64,000 nt of DNA from the IMG/VR virus record IMGVR_UViG_3300030117_007605, positions 2,677-66,676 of that record. The stretch is one strand, 5' to 3'. Under the pieces are notes generated by a model that was not told where the DNA came from, did not search any database, and saw nothing but the letters and a program-made list of their open reading frames with translations. The stretch is from a virus. Positions 40,484-49,713 of the stretch are shown here, piece by piece (within the stretch, counting starts at the first letter, position 1; every line of letters starts with the position of its first letter). Both the position numbers and the translations under genes were made by a program.

Positions 40484-41353
40484 ATGAGAAAACTAAAATT
40501 TGACGATGTGTTAGATGTACATAAAGATATTCCTTGCGTGGTTGCTTGCCATGGTCCTTCATTGGATGATCACAAAGAAAAAATAGAAAAATTACAAAAG
40601 CAAAAGAAAATAATAAGATTATCAACAAATAATTGGTATGATTTCTTTTCACATCCTCCAAATTACTGGATTACATCAAATACAGAATTTACTATAGAGA
40701 ACAAAATTGAAAAATTGAATCAGTACAAGGTGCCCGTTTTTTATGCATCAAGTTCCGATTTAACAAGTCAAAAATTTATCGATAAAAACCTACTATGTGA
40801 TTACCTTCCCTACGATCAAAGACATTTTAAAGGTCTTAGTTGTGTGGAAATCGTTAAATTGTTCAAGGAACACTGTGAAACCAATAAGAACTTAAATTTT
40901 AAAGGTATTGGTAATAATTCCTCCATGTGGGCACACCCAAGGTATCTTGATGGTGCAGGATTTTCGGGGATACTTAGGCATGGGTGGACGGCTTACGGTA
41001 AATGTTGTCAAAAAATTGTTCATGGGACTCCAACTTTGCAAGAGTTTTTACAAAAAATAAGCGGCACTGAACAACATTGCAGCACTGCTGATACTGTAGC
41101 TATAGAATTGTTGTCTTTTGCGATTGTCATGGGATGTAACCCAATCTACATTGCTGGGATGGATCTTGATTATACAAAAGGATATAGTGGGGGTAAAAGA
41201 GCACCCTTAAACAATGATTGGCAACGGTTACAAAAAAATCTGATTAATGATCTAGAAATAATCAAGGACTCCGCTCAAAAGCGTGGAATAAAAATTATAA
41301 ATTTAAACAACGATAATTGGTATAAAACCTTTGAAAGTGGAGAACTACCATGA
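40484..41353 (+). CDS. DUF115/Maf-like putative nonulosonate transferase
   Basis: The 289-residue protein has CVVACHGPSLDDHKEKIEKL followed by IIRLSTNNW, and FAIVMGCNPIYIAGMDLDYT. This Rossmann-type pattern is shared by DUF115/Maf proteins and GT42-like sialyltransferases; Maf proteins attach nonulosonic acids to flagellin. The following genes make and activate such an acid, which supports a transfer role. The link rests on motif resemblance and context. Confidence 0.65.
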   Translation: MRKLKFDDVLDVHKDIPCVVACHGPSLDDHKEKIEKLQKQKKIIRLSTNNWYDFFSHPPNYWITSNTEFTIENKIEKLNQYKVPVFYASSSDLTSQKFIDKNLLCDYLPYDQRHFKGLSCVEIVKLFKEHCETNKNLNFKGIGNNSSMWAHPRYLDGAGFSGILRHGWTAYGKCCQKIVHGTPTLQEFLQKISGTEQHCSTADTVAIELLSFAIVMGCNPIYIAGMDLDYTKGYSGGKRAPLNNDWQRLQKNLINDLEIIKDSAQKRGIKIINLNNDNWYKTFESGELP

Positions 41354-42021
41354 GTAAGGTATGGTATGTAATTCCAGCTAGAAGAAACTCAAAGGGATTA
41401 AAGTTCAAAAACAGAAAACTGCTGGAGTACACGCTAAGTACTATCCCTTCGGTTCTTAAAAAACAGGTTATAGTAACAACAGACGACGAAAAAATATTGG
41501 ATGAGTGTTTGCAGCAAGATATTAGTTGTATAAACAGGAAGACTCATCTTGCAGCAGACACCACCGACATAAAATCTGTAATGAGGGATGTTGTAGAGAC
41601 AAAATCAATTTCTGAGGAAGACATTATTGTGATGCTTTATTTGACGTACCCTGAAAGAAGCTGGCGTCATATCCATGATACTTTAAATTTTTTTGTAAGA
41701 AACAACTCTAGTTCTTTGCTTTGTGCTAAAGAGGTTAAAAGTCATCCATATCTGTGTGTTTATGAAGAAAGTGGACAACAGATAGTTGAACACAATTTAT
41801 ATAGAAGACAAGACTACCCAAAGTGCCTAGAGATCAGCCATTATGTCTGTATTTTTTTTGTGAGCGAGATTAAAAAATTAAACAAAAATATGTATAATGA
41901 GGATACGACATATTACAGAATAGACCAAGTAATAGACGTTGATCACAAAAAGGATTTTGACTCCTTTATAGAAAGAAAAAAACATGACAAAAATAATAGC
42001 AGAAATTGGGATCAACCATAA
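41350..42021 (+). CDS. neuA: acylneuraminate cytidylyltransferase-like protein
   Basis: The 223-residue protein has VWYVIPARRNSKGLKFKN, the nucleotide loop of CMP-sialic-acid synthetases, then VIVTTDDEKILDE and the metal-site ending IDVDHKKDFDSF. It would activate a nonulosonic acid as its CMP form. It overlaps neuB by 38 bases, an unusually long overlap that forces co-translation. Confidence 0.85.
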   Translation: MSKVWYVIPARRNSKGLKFKNRKLLEYTLSTIPSVLKKQVIVTTDDEKILDECLQQDISCINRKTHLAADTTDIKSVMRDVVETKSISEEDIIVMLYLTYPERSWRHIHDTLNFFVRNNSSSLLCAKEVKSHPYLCVYEESGQQIVEHNLYRRQDYPKCLEISHYVCIFFVSEIKKLNKNMYNEDTTYYRIDQVIDVDHKKDFDSFIERKKHDKNNSRNWDQP

Positions 42022-42799
42022 TGGTTCCATAGAAACCACTAAGAGACTAATTGATGTCGCAGCCGTTGCAGGTTGTGATTATGTTAAGTTCCAAAAAAGA
42101 ACACCGGACCTTTGTGTCCCAGAACATCAGAAAAACAAGATCCGTGAGACTCCTTGGGGGTCTATTCCTTACATAGAATACAAAAAGAAGATAGAATTCG
42201 AAAAAGAGGAATATGACGAGATTTCTGCATATTGCAAAGATAAAGACATCGAATGGTTTGCATCCGTCTGGGACCTGCCATCAGTTGATTTTATGGCACA
42301 GTATACAACGATTGGCAAGATTCCATCTGCACTAATAAACGATAATGAATTATTGAGCTACGCTCGTAAAAATTTCAAAACATTGTTGATTTCAACGGGG
42401 ATGTCAACTGAAGAAGAAGTGGTTGAGGCAGTTCGCGTTGGCAATCCTGATGTGATTTTTCATACAAATTCGTCATATCCATCTAACATTGATGAACTCA
42501 ATTTAAACTATATTAGTCATTTAAAAGAATTATACCCAGACAAACAAATTGGTTATAGTGGTCACGAATTCGGTTTGATTACAACATTCGCAACAATCCC
42601 AATGGGAGCAGAATGGATTGAAAGACACATTACGCTGGACAGAACAATGTGGGGCTCGGATCAAATGGCGTCCGTAGAACCTCATGGGCTTATTAAATTA
42701 GTTAAAGGTATTCGCGATATAGAAAAGTCTTTGGGCTCCAAGGGACCACGAAGACTGCTTAAATCAGAACTTAAGAAAAGAGACTCATTAAGGAAGTGA
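41984..42799 (+). CDS. neuB: NeuB-type nonulosonate synthase without SAF domain
   Basis: The 271-residue protein has IIAEIGINHNGSIETTKRLI, DYVKFQKRTPDL, STGMSTEEEV, GYSGHEFG and AEWIERHITLDRTMWGSDQMAS, the hallmarks of N-acetylneuraminate/legionaminate synthases, which condense phosphoenolpyruvate with an aminosugar. The C-terminal antifreeze-like (SAF) domain of about 60-70 residues is absent. The family includes short forms, but in NeuB the SAF domain helps close the partner's active site. Confidence 0.9.
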   Translation: MTKIIAEIGINHNGSIETTKRLIDVAAVAGCDYVKFQKRTPDLCVPEHQKNKIRETPWGSIPYIEYKKKIEFEKEEYDEISAYCKDKDIEWFASVWDLPSVDFMAQYTTIGKIPSALINDNELLSYARKNFKTLLISTGMSTEEEVVEAVRVGNPDVIFHTNSSYPSNIDELNLNYISHLKELYPDKQIGYSGHEFGLITTFATIPMGAEWIERHITLDRTMWGSDQMASVEPHGLIKLVKGIRDIEKSLGSKGPRRLLKSELKKRDSLRK

Positions 42800-42800
42800 T

Positions 42801-43103
42801 ATGAAAATCTATGTTGATATTGATGAAACAATTTGTCAATCTCCAGAAAGCAGAGATTACAACGAAGCTGTCCCAATCATTAAAAATATTGCAAAAATTA
42901 ATGAATTGTTTGATTCCGGTCATGAAATCGTTTATTGGACGGCTAGAGGGACAGGTTCAGGCATAGACTGGAGACTAGTTACTGAAAAACAATTCGAAGA
43001 TTGGGGTGTCAAATACCACGATTTAAAGTTTGGCAAGCCCATATACGATCTTTTTATCGATGATAAAAATGTAAGCGCAAGGATGTTTTTTAAACATGAA
43101 TAA
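42801..43103 (+). CDS. small HAD-type phosphatase
   Basis: The 100-residue protein has the HAD motifs DIDETI (residues 6-11), YWTARG and GKPIYDLFIDDKN. It lacks a cap domain. Phosphatases of this kind remove the phosphate from nonulosonate-9-phosphate or related sugar phosphates; the position right after neuB supports that. Confidence 0.85.
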   Translation: MKIYVDIDETICQSPESRDYNEAVPIIKNIAKINELFDSGHEIVYWTARGTGSGIDWRLVTEKQFEDWGVKYHDLKFGKPIYDLFIDDKNVSARMFFKHE

Positions 43104-45114
43104 AAAGTATAAAATAAGCTCTGCACAATTCAATTATCAATATGGCGATCAGATTCACTTTCCATATAGTATCGCATCAATACTTGCTTATGCACTAGAA
43201 GATGAAGACATAAAAAAAAGTTTTTCGCTTGAAAAAACTTTTGTATTCCGTGATAAGATCGATGAGTATGTTGAGAGATGCGCAGATAGTGATATTCTTT
43301 TATGTTCTTGCTATGTTTGGAACTGGAACATAACCACTTACTTGGCAAAAAGAGTCAAAGAAATCAATCCTAAGTGTTTAGTAATCTTTGGTGGTCCTCA
43401 AGTCCCTGGTTTAAAACGAACTACGTCACACGCAAGTTCCGATACGTTTTTTGAAGAACACGGTTACGTTGACATTGTAGTCCATGGTGAAGGAGAACTG
43501 ACATTAAAAGACCTTCTACTTGAATTTATAGGCAATAAAAATTATAAAAACATAAAAGGCATCCAAACAAAAGACTTCACATCCCCTCCTCAAGAGAGGA
43601 TAAAGGATCTTGAGATGCTTCCCTCCCCATACTTAACAGAGTTGGTCTGGCACCTATCTGAGCCGCAGGAAGGGGTAAAATACATTGCCTCTTGGGAAAC
43701 AAATCGCGGGTGTCCATTCAAATGTACCTTTTGTGATTGGGGAAGCGCAACCAACGCTAGTGTTAGAAAAAATTCTGTAGATAGATTATATAAAGAAATA
43801 GAATGGTTTTCAGATAATAAAATACCATATGTGGATTGTTGTGACGCCAATTTTGGTATTTACAAAAATAGAGATCACGGCTTGGCGAAAAAGTTAAAAG
43901 AGGAGAAACTTAGAACGGGCTATCCAGAAAAGATTAGACCGGCGTGGGTGAAAGCATCCTCTGAAAGAATTATACCAATCGCAAAAGAGCTACAGTCTGC
44001 TGATCTTTTACGCGCTGTGACATTAGCGGTCCAATCTCTAGACACAAATGTATTAAAGATTATTGAAAGAAAAAATATTAAATTTGATAAATTTTCGGAT
44101 TTAGCAAAAAAATTTAGAGACAACGATATAACCACATACACTGAATTTATCCTGGGGCTACCCGGTGAAACCGTAGAGTCGTTTAAAAACAACATGGAGG
44201 AAATTGCTTCTCTCTTCCCCAGACCAGCCGTTTACATCTATAATTGTGGTGTTTTCCCAAACGCCCCAATGAATGCTAATGAATATAAAGAAAAATATGA
44301 TATAAAAATGATTAAATCTCCAATTTTTTTGGCGCATTCTTCGATTCATGATCGTGGTATGGTTGAATATGAAGATATTGTAGTTGGTGCAAGCAGTTTT
44401 ACAAAAGAGGACTTAATCCAAAAGTATCTTTATGGGTGGATGATACAAAGTTTTCATAGCCTAGGCATTTTTGAGTTTATATCTAAATTTTATAACAAAA
44501 AATACGGTCTGGAATATGTTAATTTTTACTCAAGCTTTTTAGATTATTGTAAGCAGGACGAAACAGGCTTGTTCAGTGAAGAATATAAAAAAATTACGGA
44601 ATACATTGAAAATGGATACAATGGTGGAGGATGGAATCATCACGATCCCGACCTGGGAGATATATATTTCCCCTTTGAAGAGGCAACTTGGCTCCGTTTT
44701 ACAAAAAACAAGGAGACCCTGTTTAACGAAACCTCAAAGTTCTTAAACTTTGTAGAAAAGCAAAATGATTTTAACACTGAAAGCCAAATATTGACTGAGT
44801 TAATAAACTTTCAGTTGTTCATTCTAACAATGCAGGATGACGAAAGACAAGTAAAATCAGAAAAATTTAAATATGATTGGAAGAATTACTACTCCAATGA
44901 GGAAGAAACCCAATTAAAAAATTATAATAAGAAATATTTTTATAAGAATCAAGTAATTGAAGAAGACAAAATTTTAAAAGGTTACAAAATCGTTTGGTAC
45001 GGTAGAGGATCTAAAAAATATAAAATAGACCCGGTTGATTTGTCTGAGAAGACTACTATGATAGATAAACAAGAAAAAATTGAGTTAATTTCTGTCGGCG
45101 CAGGAGGCGTTTAA
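43096..45114 (+). CDS. B12-binding radical SAM enzyme
   Basis: The 672-residue protein has an N-terminal B12-type Rossmann domain (about 1-150; IFGGPQVPG, VHGEGELTLKDLL) and the radical SAM cluster motif C-x3-C-x2-C in NRGCPFKCTFCDWG (about 208-221), with FILGLPGETVESF later. Such enzymes methylate or rearrange unreactive carbons. Inside a sugar operon it may methylate or epimerise a sugar. A long C-terminal region (about 430-672) is unassigned. Confidence 0.88.
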   Translation: MNKKYKISSAQFNYQYGDQIHFPYSIASILAYALEDEDIKKSFSLEKTFVFRDKIDEYVERCADSDILLCSCYVWNWNITTYLAKRVKEINPKCLVIFGGPQVPGLKRTTSHASSDTFFEEHGYVDIVVHGEGELTLKDLLLEFIGNKNYKNIKGIQTKDFTSPPQERIKDLEMLPSPYLTELVWHLSEPQEGVKYIASWETNRGCPFKCTFCDWGSATNASVRKNSVDRLYKEIEWFSDNKIPYVDCCDANFGIYKNRDHGLAKKLKEEKLRTGYPEKIRPAWVKASSERIIPIAKELQSADLLRAVTLAVQSLDTNVLKIIERKNIKFDKFSDLAKKFRDNDITTYTEFILGLPGETVESFKNNMEEIASLFPRPAVYIYNCGVFPNAPMNANEYKEKYDIKMIKSPIFLAHSSIHDRGMVEYEDIVVGASSFTKEDLIQKYLYGWMIQSFHSLGIFEFISKFYNKKYGLEYVNFYSSFLDYCKQDETGLFSEEYKKITEYIENGYNGGGWNHHDPDLGDIYFPFEEATWLRFTKNKETLFNETSKFLNFVEKQNDFNTESQILTELINFQLFILTMQDDERQVKSEKFKYDWKNYYSNEEETQLKNYNKKYFYKNQVIEEDKILKGYKIVWYGRGSKKYKIDPVDLSEKTTMIDKQEKIELISVGAGGV

Positions 45115-46035
45115 GTGAAAATTTACATTAAGAAACAAAGAAACTATGGTGCATGGCACTGGATTTATAATGGTTATCAGGCAGCTTGGGAAAAAAAGGG
45201 TTATGAAGTTGTAAGATATGACAATTTAGACGAAATAGATACTTCGGAAGATTATGATCTAATGGTTTATGATATTGAGATCCATGACAACAATCATTTG
45301 CAAGTATTGAAATCTGCCAACCGTGCCTATATGTTTGTAAGCCCCAATCAATTTACCCTTCCATGGGGAGGACACCCAAATTGGTTAACCCCTCTTAGCG
45401 ATGAAGTCATTAAAAAAGTAAATTCAATGGACAATGTTCATCTTTGGGCGTTTATACATGCGGATAGGTATGCTGATAGTTATTTTTACAAGTGGAAGAA
45501 AATTAACAGAGTTTCAACAGCATTTGATGATTTGAATTATTTAAAAGAAGATTTATATGATGAGAAATACAACTACGATATTTGTTTCGTCGGAAGTTGG
45601 GCAAACAATGGATTGAACGAGAAGAAGAAAATCATGATAGACCATTTTTTAAAATTTAAAAAAATGGATATTAGATGTGGAATTTTTGTACATCAAGGAA
45701 TCAACAATCTATCAATTGAGACCGAAGCTAAGATATTATATAATACAAAAATACCAATTAATTTACATGATAATTATCAAAGAATCCTTGGGCTGGAGCA
45801 CAATGAAAGAACTTATAAAAGTTTGGGGGTCAATGGATTTATTGTGAGTGACGAGACTAAAATAATGAAAGAAGATTTTGGTCACGTTCCAATGGCAAAA
45901 ACATCCGATGATATGGTCAAGCTAATTGAAAAATATCTCAATGAGGACTTGTCAGAAATAAAAGAACAGAACAGAAGTATGATTCTTGGGAACCACACCT
46001 ACAAGAATAGGGTAGAACAGCTTTTAAAACTTTAA
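45115..46035 (+). CDS. CgeB-like glycosyltransferase
   Basis: GTG start directly after the previous stop, with GGAGG nine bases upstream. The 306-residue protein ends in a GT-B donor domain: YDICFVGSWANNG, INLHDNYQRILGLEHNERTY and KSLGVNGFIVSDE, as in the CgeB/Glyco_trans_1_2 group. Substrates are unknown. Confidence 0.75.
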   Translation: MKIYIKKQRNYGAWHWIYNGYQAAWEKKGYEVVRYDNLDEIDTSEDYDLMVYDIEIHDNNHLQVLKSANRAYMFVSPNQFTLPWGGHPNWLTPLSDEVIKKVNSMDNVHLWAFIHADRYADSYFYKWKKINRVSTAFDDLNYLKEDLYDEKYNYDICFVGSWANNGLNEKKKIMIDHFLKFKKMDIRCGIFVHQGINNLSIETEAKILYNTKIPINLHDNYQRILGLEHNERTYKSLGVNGFIVSDETKIMKEDFGHVPMAKTSDDMVKLIEKYLNEDLSEIKEQNRSMILGNHTYKNRVEQLLKL

Positions 46036-46045
46036 TTGAAACACT

Positions 46046-47389
46046 ATGTATAAATTTAAATTAACACCGCAGAAGACGGTTAGGAAGGAAACAGAACATG
46101 TAAAAATATGCACTGATATCCCTTCTCCACAAACTATAGAGATAATAAAAGAAGGCTTCAAAAATGAACCGACGTCAATGAACAATCAGCTTCCAATCGT
46201 TTGGGATCGTGCCATAGACTATCAAGTGTTTGACAAATCTGGTAATTGTTGGATTGACTTTACATCAACAATTTTTGTTGCAAACGTAGGACATTCAAAT
46301 CCAGAAGTTTGTGAGGCGATTAAGAAAACAGTAGATAGCCAACTTCTAAATTCTTATTATTATCCAACAAAAATTAGACAAGAGTTCGTAAGAGAGTTAC
46401 TTAAACAATGTTCCCCAAATTTAAACAAGGCTTTTTTGTTGACAACTGGATCAGAATCGACAGAGGCAGCAATAAAAATTTCAAAAAAGTATGGTAGGAA
46501 GAAGGGCAAGAAATATATAATTTCATACAATCAGTCTTTCCATGGAAAAACTATGGGTGCCCAAATGTTAGGTGGAAAGCCGCTTTCAAAAGAGTGGATA
46601 GACTTTCAACATCCCCATATTATAAATGTAAAATTCCCATACCCCTGGGAAAAAATTACTTTTGAAGACACCCTGGAAGAATTGAGAGAACTCAATATCC
46701 CGCTAGAGGAGATTTGTGCCTTTATTACTGAGTCATATCTAGGATGGTGCTCCTGCTTACTGCCAAAAAAGTATGTTCAGGATATGCGAGCATGGTGTGA
46801 TCAAAATGAGGCACTTTTAGTATTTGATGAGGTCCAATCAGGGTTCGGAAGAACCGGCAAATTTTTTGCTTTTGAACATTACGACGTAGAGGCAGATATT
46901 ATTTGTTGTGGAAAAGGAATATCATCTAGTTTACCCCTCTCTGCCGTTCTTACATCCGATAAAATTATTGAGCCAGAACAAAGTTATAATAGTACCCACG
47001 GGTCGAACCCGGTGTGCTGTGCTGCATCATTAGCATCTTTAAAATATATCATTAATAACAACCTTGTCGATGAAGCAGCTAGAAAAGGTCGAATAATTGA
47101 AAAAATGTTATTGGCATGGAAACAGGAACGTCCAGACTTGATTGAGAGGATTGTATGTTCTGGGATGGCAGCAAGTATATTTATAACTTCTAAATCAAAA
47201 AATAATACAGTATTTTTGGACAAGGTTATAGAAGAAGCAATGCGGAGAGGTTTACTATGTATTCGATCTCCAATTGGAACAATAAAGTTGGGTCCTCCAT
47301 TAACAATTCCAGATTCGGCTCTTGTCGAGGGTCTTGAAATACTGAAGAACTCCGTATATGAATGTGAAAAAAAAGAAGGAATACGATAG
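46046..47389 (+). CDS. class III PLP aminotransferase
   Basis: The 447-residue protein has LLTTGSESTEAAIKISKKYG, YNQSFHGKTMGAQML, LLVFDEVQSGFGRTGKFFAFE and the PLP lysine in CCGKGISSSLPLSAV. Class III enzymes move amino groups to omega positions or to sugars and semialdehydes. A final step adding an amino group to the glycan or to an acid side chain is plausible. Confidence 0.87.
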   Translation: MYKFKLTPQKTVRKETEHVKICTDIPSPQTIEIIKEGFKNEPTSMNNQLPIVWDRAIDYQVFDKSGNCWIDFTSTIFVANVGHSNPEVCEAIKKTVDSQLLNSYYYPTKIRQEFVRELLKQCSPNLNKAFLLTTGSESTEAAIKISKKYGRKKGKKYIISYNQSFHGKTMGAQMLGGKPLSKEWIDFQHPHIINVKFPYPWEKITFEDTLEELRELNIPLEEICAFITESYLGWCSCLLPKKYVQDMRAWCDQNEALLVFDEVQSGFGRTGKFFAFEHYDVEADIICCGKGISSSLPLSAVLTSDKIIEPEQSYNSTHGSNPVCCAASLASLKYIINNNLVDEAARKGRIIEKMLLAWKQERPDLIERIVCSGMAASIFITSKSKNNTVFLDKVIEEAMRRGLLCIRSPIGTIKLGPPLTIPDSALVEGLEILKNSVYECEKKEGIR

Positions 47390-47428
47390 GCTGTTAGGCT
47401 TAAGAAACAATCGGAAGTGTGTTAATAT

Positions 47429-47434
47429 TATAAT
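47429..47434 (+). promoter_or_regulatory. -10-like TATAAT six bases before an ATG
   Basis: TATAAT-CAAGGG-ATG (47441). AAGGG may act as a short Shine-Dalgarno sequence, or transcription may start at the ATG. It sits in the only gap of about 50 bases within the late part of the glycan operon, a sensible place for an internal promoter. Confidence 0.4.
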
Positions 47435-47440
47435 CAAGGG

Positions 47441-47932
47441 ATGAAGTTTAAAGAAGTTAAGGTACATAGACCTAGTATTTTTAGGGATTACAGAGGCGAT
47501 TATTGGACCCTGTGGCGAGCAGGGCACGATGAAGGATCAAGCTTAGACTTTAATCACGACAAGGTTTCAACCTCTAGAAAAAATGTTTTAAGAGGCATTC
47601 ATGGAGATTCAAAGGCTCACAAGCTATTGACCTGCTTATCAGGCGAGGTGTATTGCGTAGTAGTCGATAACAGACAAGACTCACCAACTTATTTAGAGTG
47701 GGATTGGATAATACTGGATGATAAAAGCAGAGACCGCATTCTATTACCCCCAGGTTTTGGTAATGGATATTTGATTCTTAGTGATAGCGCGGTTATGCAT
47801 TATAAATGGGCATATGATGGTGAATACCCCGATGTCGATCAACAATTTTCTTTAAAATGGAATGATCCTAGGCTTAACATTAATTGGGCTATTAACAACC
47901 CTATCTTATCTAAGAGAGACGGTGCAACATGA
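47441..47932 (+). CDS. RmlC-like 3,5-epimerase
   Basis: The 163-residue cupin matches dTDP-4-keto-6-deoxyhexose epimerases: RDYRGDYWTLW, NVLRGIHGDSKAHKLLTCLS (catalytic His in GIHGD) and LPPGFGNGYLILSD. It would epimerise the 4-keto sugar made by the RmlB-like enzyme. Its stop overlaps gmd by four bases. Confidence 0.87.
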   Translation: MKFKEVKVHRPSIFRDYRGDYWTLWRAGHDEGSSLDFNHDKVSTSRKNVLRGIHGDSKAHKLLTCLSGEVYCVVVDNRQDSPTYLEWDWIILDDKSRDRILLPPGFGNGYLILSDSAVMHYKWAYDGEYPDVDQQFSLKWNDPRLNINWAINNPILSKRDGAT

Positions 47933-48924
47933 AAACAGCAATGATAAGTGGTGTAACTGGTCAAGATGGTTCTTATCTAGCGGAACTTCTTCTTCGCAAA
48001 GGGTATTTTGTAATAGGTCTTAAGAGAAGAACATCTCTGATATGTACAGACAGGGTTGATAAAATTTTAAATTCTAATAAAAATTTCAAAATGGAATACT
48101 GGGATTTAAATGATGCGTCAGCAACCTATCGATTACTTTTAAAATATAAACCTGATGAATTCTATAATTTGGCGGCACAATCCCATGTAAGAGTGTCTTT
48201 TGAAGTCCCAGAAGATACTGTTCTTGGAATTGCTAACGGAACTCTTCGCATTTTAGAGGCTATAAGAAACGTAAAACCAGATTGTCGTTTTTATCAAGCT
48301 AGTTCGTCAGAAATGTTTGGTGACAATCCAAATATACCAGAAATGGGATATACTGAAGAATCTCGCCTCATGCCTGCGTCACCATACGCCTGTGCAAAGG
48401 TTTTCGCTCATAATTTAATACGCAATTATCGTGTGTCTTATGGTCTTCATGCCTCAAGCGGTATTTTATTCAATCACGAATCCCCACGCCGTGGAGAAAC
48501 CTTTGTAACAAGAAAAATTACATTAGCGGCAGCCAATATTAGATTAGGTCATCAAGATCACGTTGAGCTAGGCAACCTTTCAGCGAAGAGGGATTGGGGT
48601 CATGCTAAAGACTATGTAAGGGCTATGTGGCTTATGCTTCAACAGGACAAACCAGATGATTATATAATTGCTACGGGAGAAACATATTCGGTTGAAGAAT
48701 TTCTAAAAGAGGTCTGGTCGATCGCAGAATTGGGGAACGTGACAGCACATTTAAAGATAAATCAAAAATATTTTAGACCCCATGAGGTCCCTTATCTACT
48801 TGGCAATGCCAGTAAGGCTAAAGAGATACTTGGATGGACTCCAAAATATAATTTAAAACTTTTAGCACAAGACATGTATTTGAGCGATTTCAATCGCACA
48901 GTTTCAGAAAAAGGATGGAAATAA
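47929..48924 (+). CDS. gmd: GDP-mannose 4,6-dehydratase
   Basis: MISGVTGQDGSYLAELLLRK at the start, YNLAAQSHVRVSFEVPEDT, SSSEMFGD, SPYACAKVFAHN and LFNHESPRRGETFVTRKIT identify Gmd (331 residues). It converts GDP-mannose to GDP-4-keto-6-deoxymannose, precursor of fucose, rhamnose and perosamine. The cupin at 49101 suits mannose phosphate supply. Confidence 0.95.
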   Translation: MKTAMISGVTGQDGSYLAELLLRKGYFVIGLKRRTSLICTDRVDKILNSNKNFKMEYWDLNDASATYRLLLKYKPDEFYNLAAQSHVRVSFEVPEDTVLGIANGTLRILEAIRNVKPDCRFYQASSSEMFGDNPNIPEMGYTEESRLMPASPYACAKVFAHNLIRNYRVSYGLHASSGILFNHESPRRGETFVTRKITLAAANIRLGHQDHVELGNLSAKRDWGHAKDYVRAMWLMLQQDKPDDYIIATGETYSVEEFLKEVWSIAELGNVTAHLKINQKYFRPHEVPYLLGNASKAKEILGWTPKYNLKLLAQDMYLSDFNRTVSEKGWK

Positions 48925-48925
48925 A

Positions 48926-49117
48926 ATGAAATTAGCAGATCAAGCATTAGGAGCAGTTATGATGGCTCTACAAAAATCATTACTAGAACAAACGGACATT
49001 GTACCAGTCTTGAAAGAATTCAACTTTGTTGTAAGTGGAGATTCACAAGATGAATTAGTAGTTACAAATCCACCAACATTTAAATTAGACGAGTTTGACG
49101 ATGCCGAAAATAGTTGA
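48926..49117 (+). CDS. small conserved T4-like phage protein
   Basis: The 63-residue product MKLADQALGAVMMALQKSLL continues TDIVPVLKEFNF and ends in an acidic tail after NPPTFKLDEFDD. I recall similar proteins close to the late sigma factor gene in T4-like marine phages, without function. It begins one base after the gmd stop. Confidence 0.65.
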   Translation: MKLADQALGAVMMALQKSLLEQTDIVPVLKEFNFVVSGDSQDELVVTNPPTFKLDEFDDAENS

Positions 49118-49463
49118 AAAGCCTTGGGGGCATGAAGAAATAATCGTACATGCTGATAAGTATGTAATGAAAAAACTTTTTATAAAGGCGGGTCAGCGTT
49201 TATCGAGGCAGTTCCATGTTAAAAAGGACGAGACAATATATGTAGCTAATGGGTTGCTTCTGTTGGATCTATCAACAGATGATCACGAAAGCAACATTAT
49301 ACGACTTGGGGAAGGAGAATCTTGGAGGATTGTTCCAAAGACAATCCATAGATTCACAGCGCCAGATGAGCAAGATGTGACACTGTTTGAGGTGTCAACT
49401 CCCGAGTTGGACGATGTAGTTCGACTTTCAGACGACTATGGACGTGTCGATGCCAAAGTATAG
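49101..49463 (+). CDS. mannose-6-phosphate isomerase-type cupin
   Basis: ATG 49101 overlaps the previous gene. The 120-residue product matches the C-terminal cupin of type II phosphomannose isomerases (ManC-like): VEKPWGHEEIIVHADKYVMK, SRQFHVKKDETIYVANG and IVPKTIHRFTAPD, with metal ligands H and E in place. It could supply mannose-6-phosphate for the Gmd branch. Confidence 0.85.
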   Translation: MPKIVEKPWGHEEIIVHADKYVMKKLFIKAGQRLSRQFHVKKDETIYVANGLLLLDLSTDDHESNIIRLGEGESWRIVPKTIHRFTAPDEQDVTLFEVSTPELDDVVRLSDDYGRVDAKV

Positions 49464-49713
49464 ATATGGATGTAGTGAATGTGAGAGAGAATGGTGGCAA
49501 TGGGGAGCTATAGCCGATAAAATGGATAGTTGTCCTCATTGCGACGTTGGGATCCCAGAAAAGCTTCCTGTCACCTTTGCCTATATGAGCAGTGCCGATA
49601 GCAAAGAAAAAACTGCCAAAGAAAATGTGGTAGATCATATTGAAGAAAATCGACAGATCCTTAAAAAGATGAGAGAGACTTCAAAAGAAAAGGATGTATT
49701 TAATGATGATTGA
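49450..49713 (+). CDS. small zinc-ribbon protein
   Basis: ATG 49450 gives 87 residues starting MPKYRYGCSECEREWWQW, with a second pair CPHC, so a FmdB-like zinc ribbon is followed by a charged helical tail. It overlaps its neighbours at both ends. Proteins of this type next to phage transcription genes may modulate RNA polymerase, but no evidence shows this. Confidence 0.65.
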   Translation: MPKYRYGCSECEREWWQWGAIADKMDSCPHCDVGIPEKLPVTFAYMSSADSKEKTAKENVVDHIEENRQILKKMRETSKEKDVFNDD

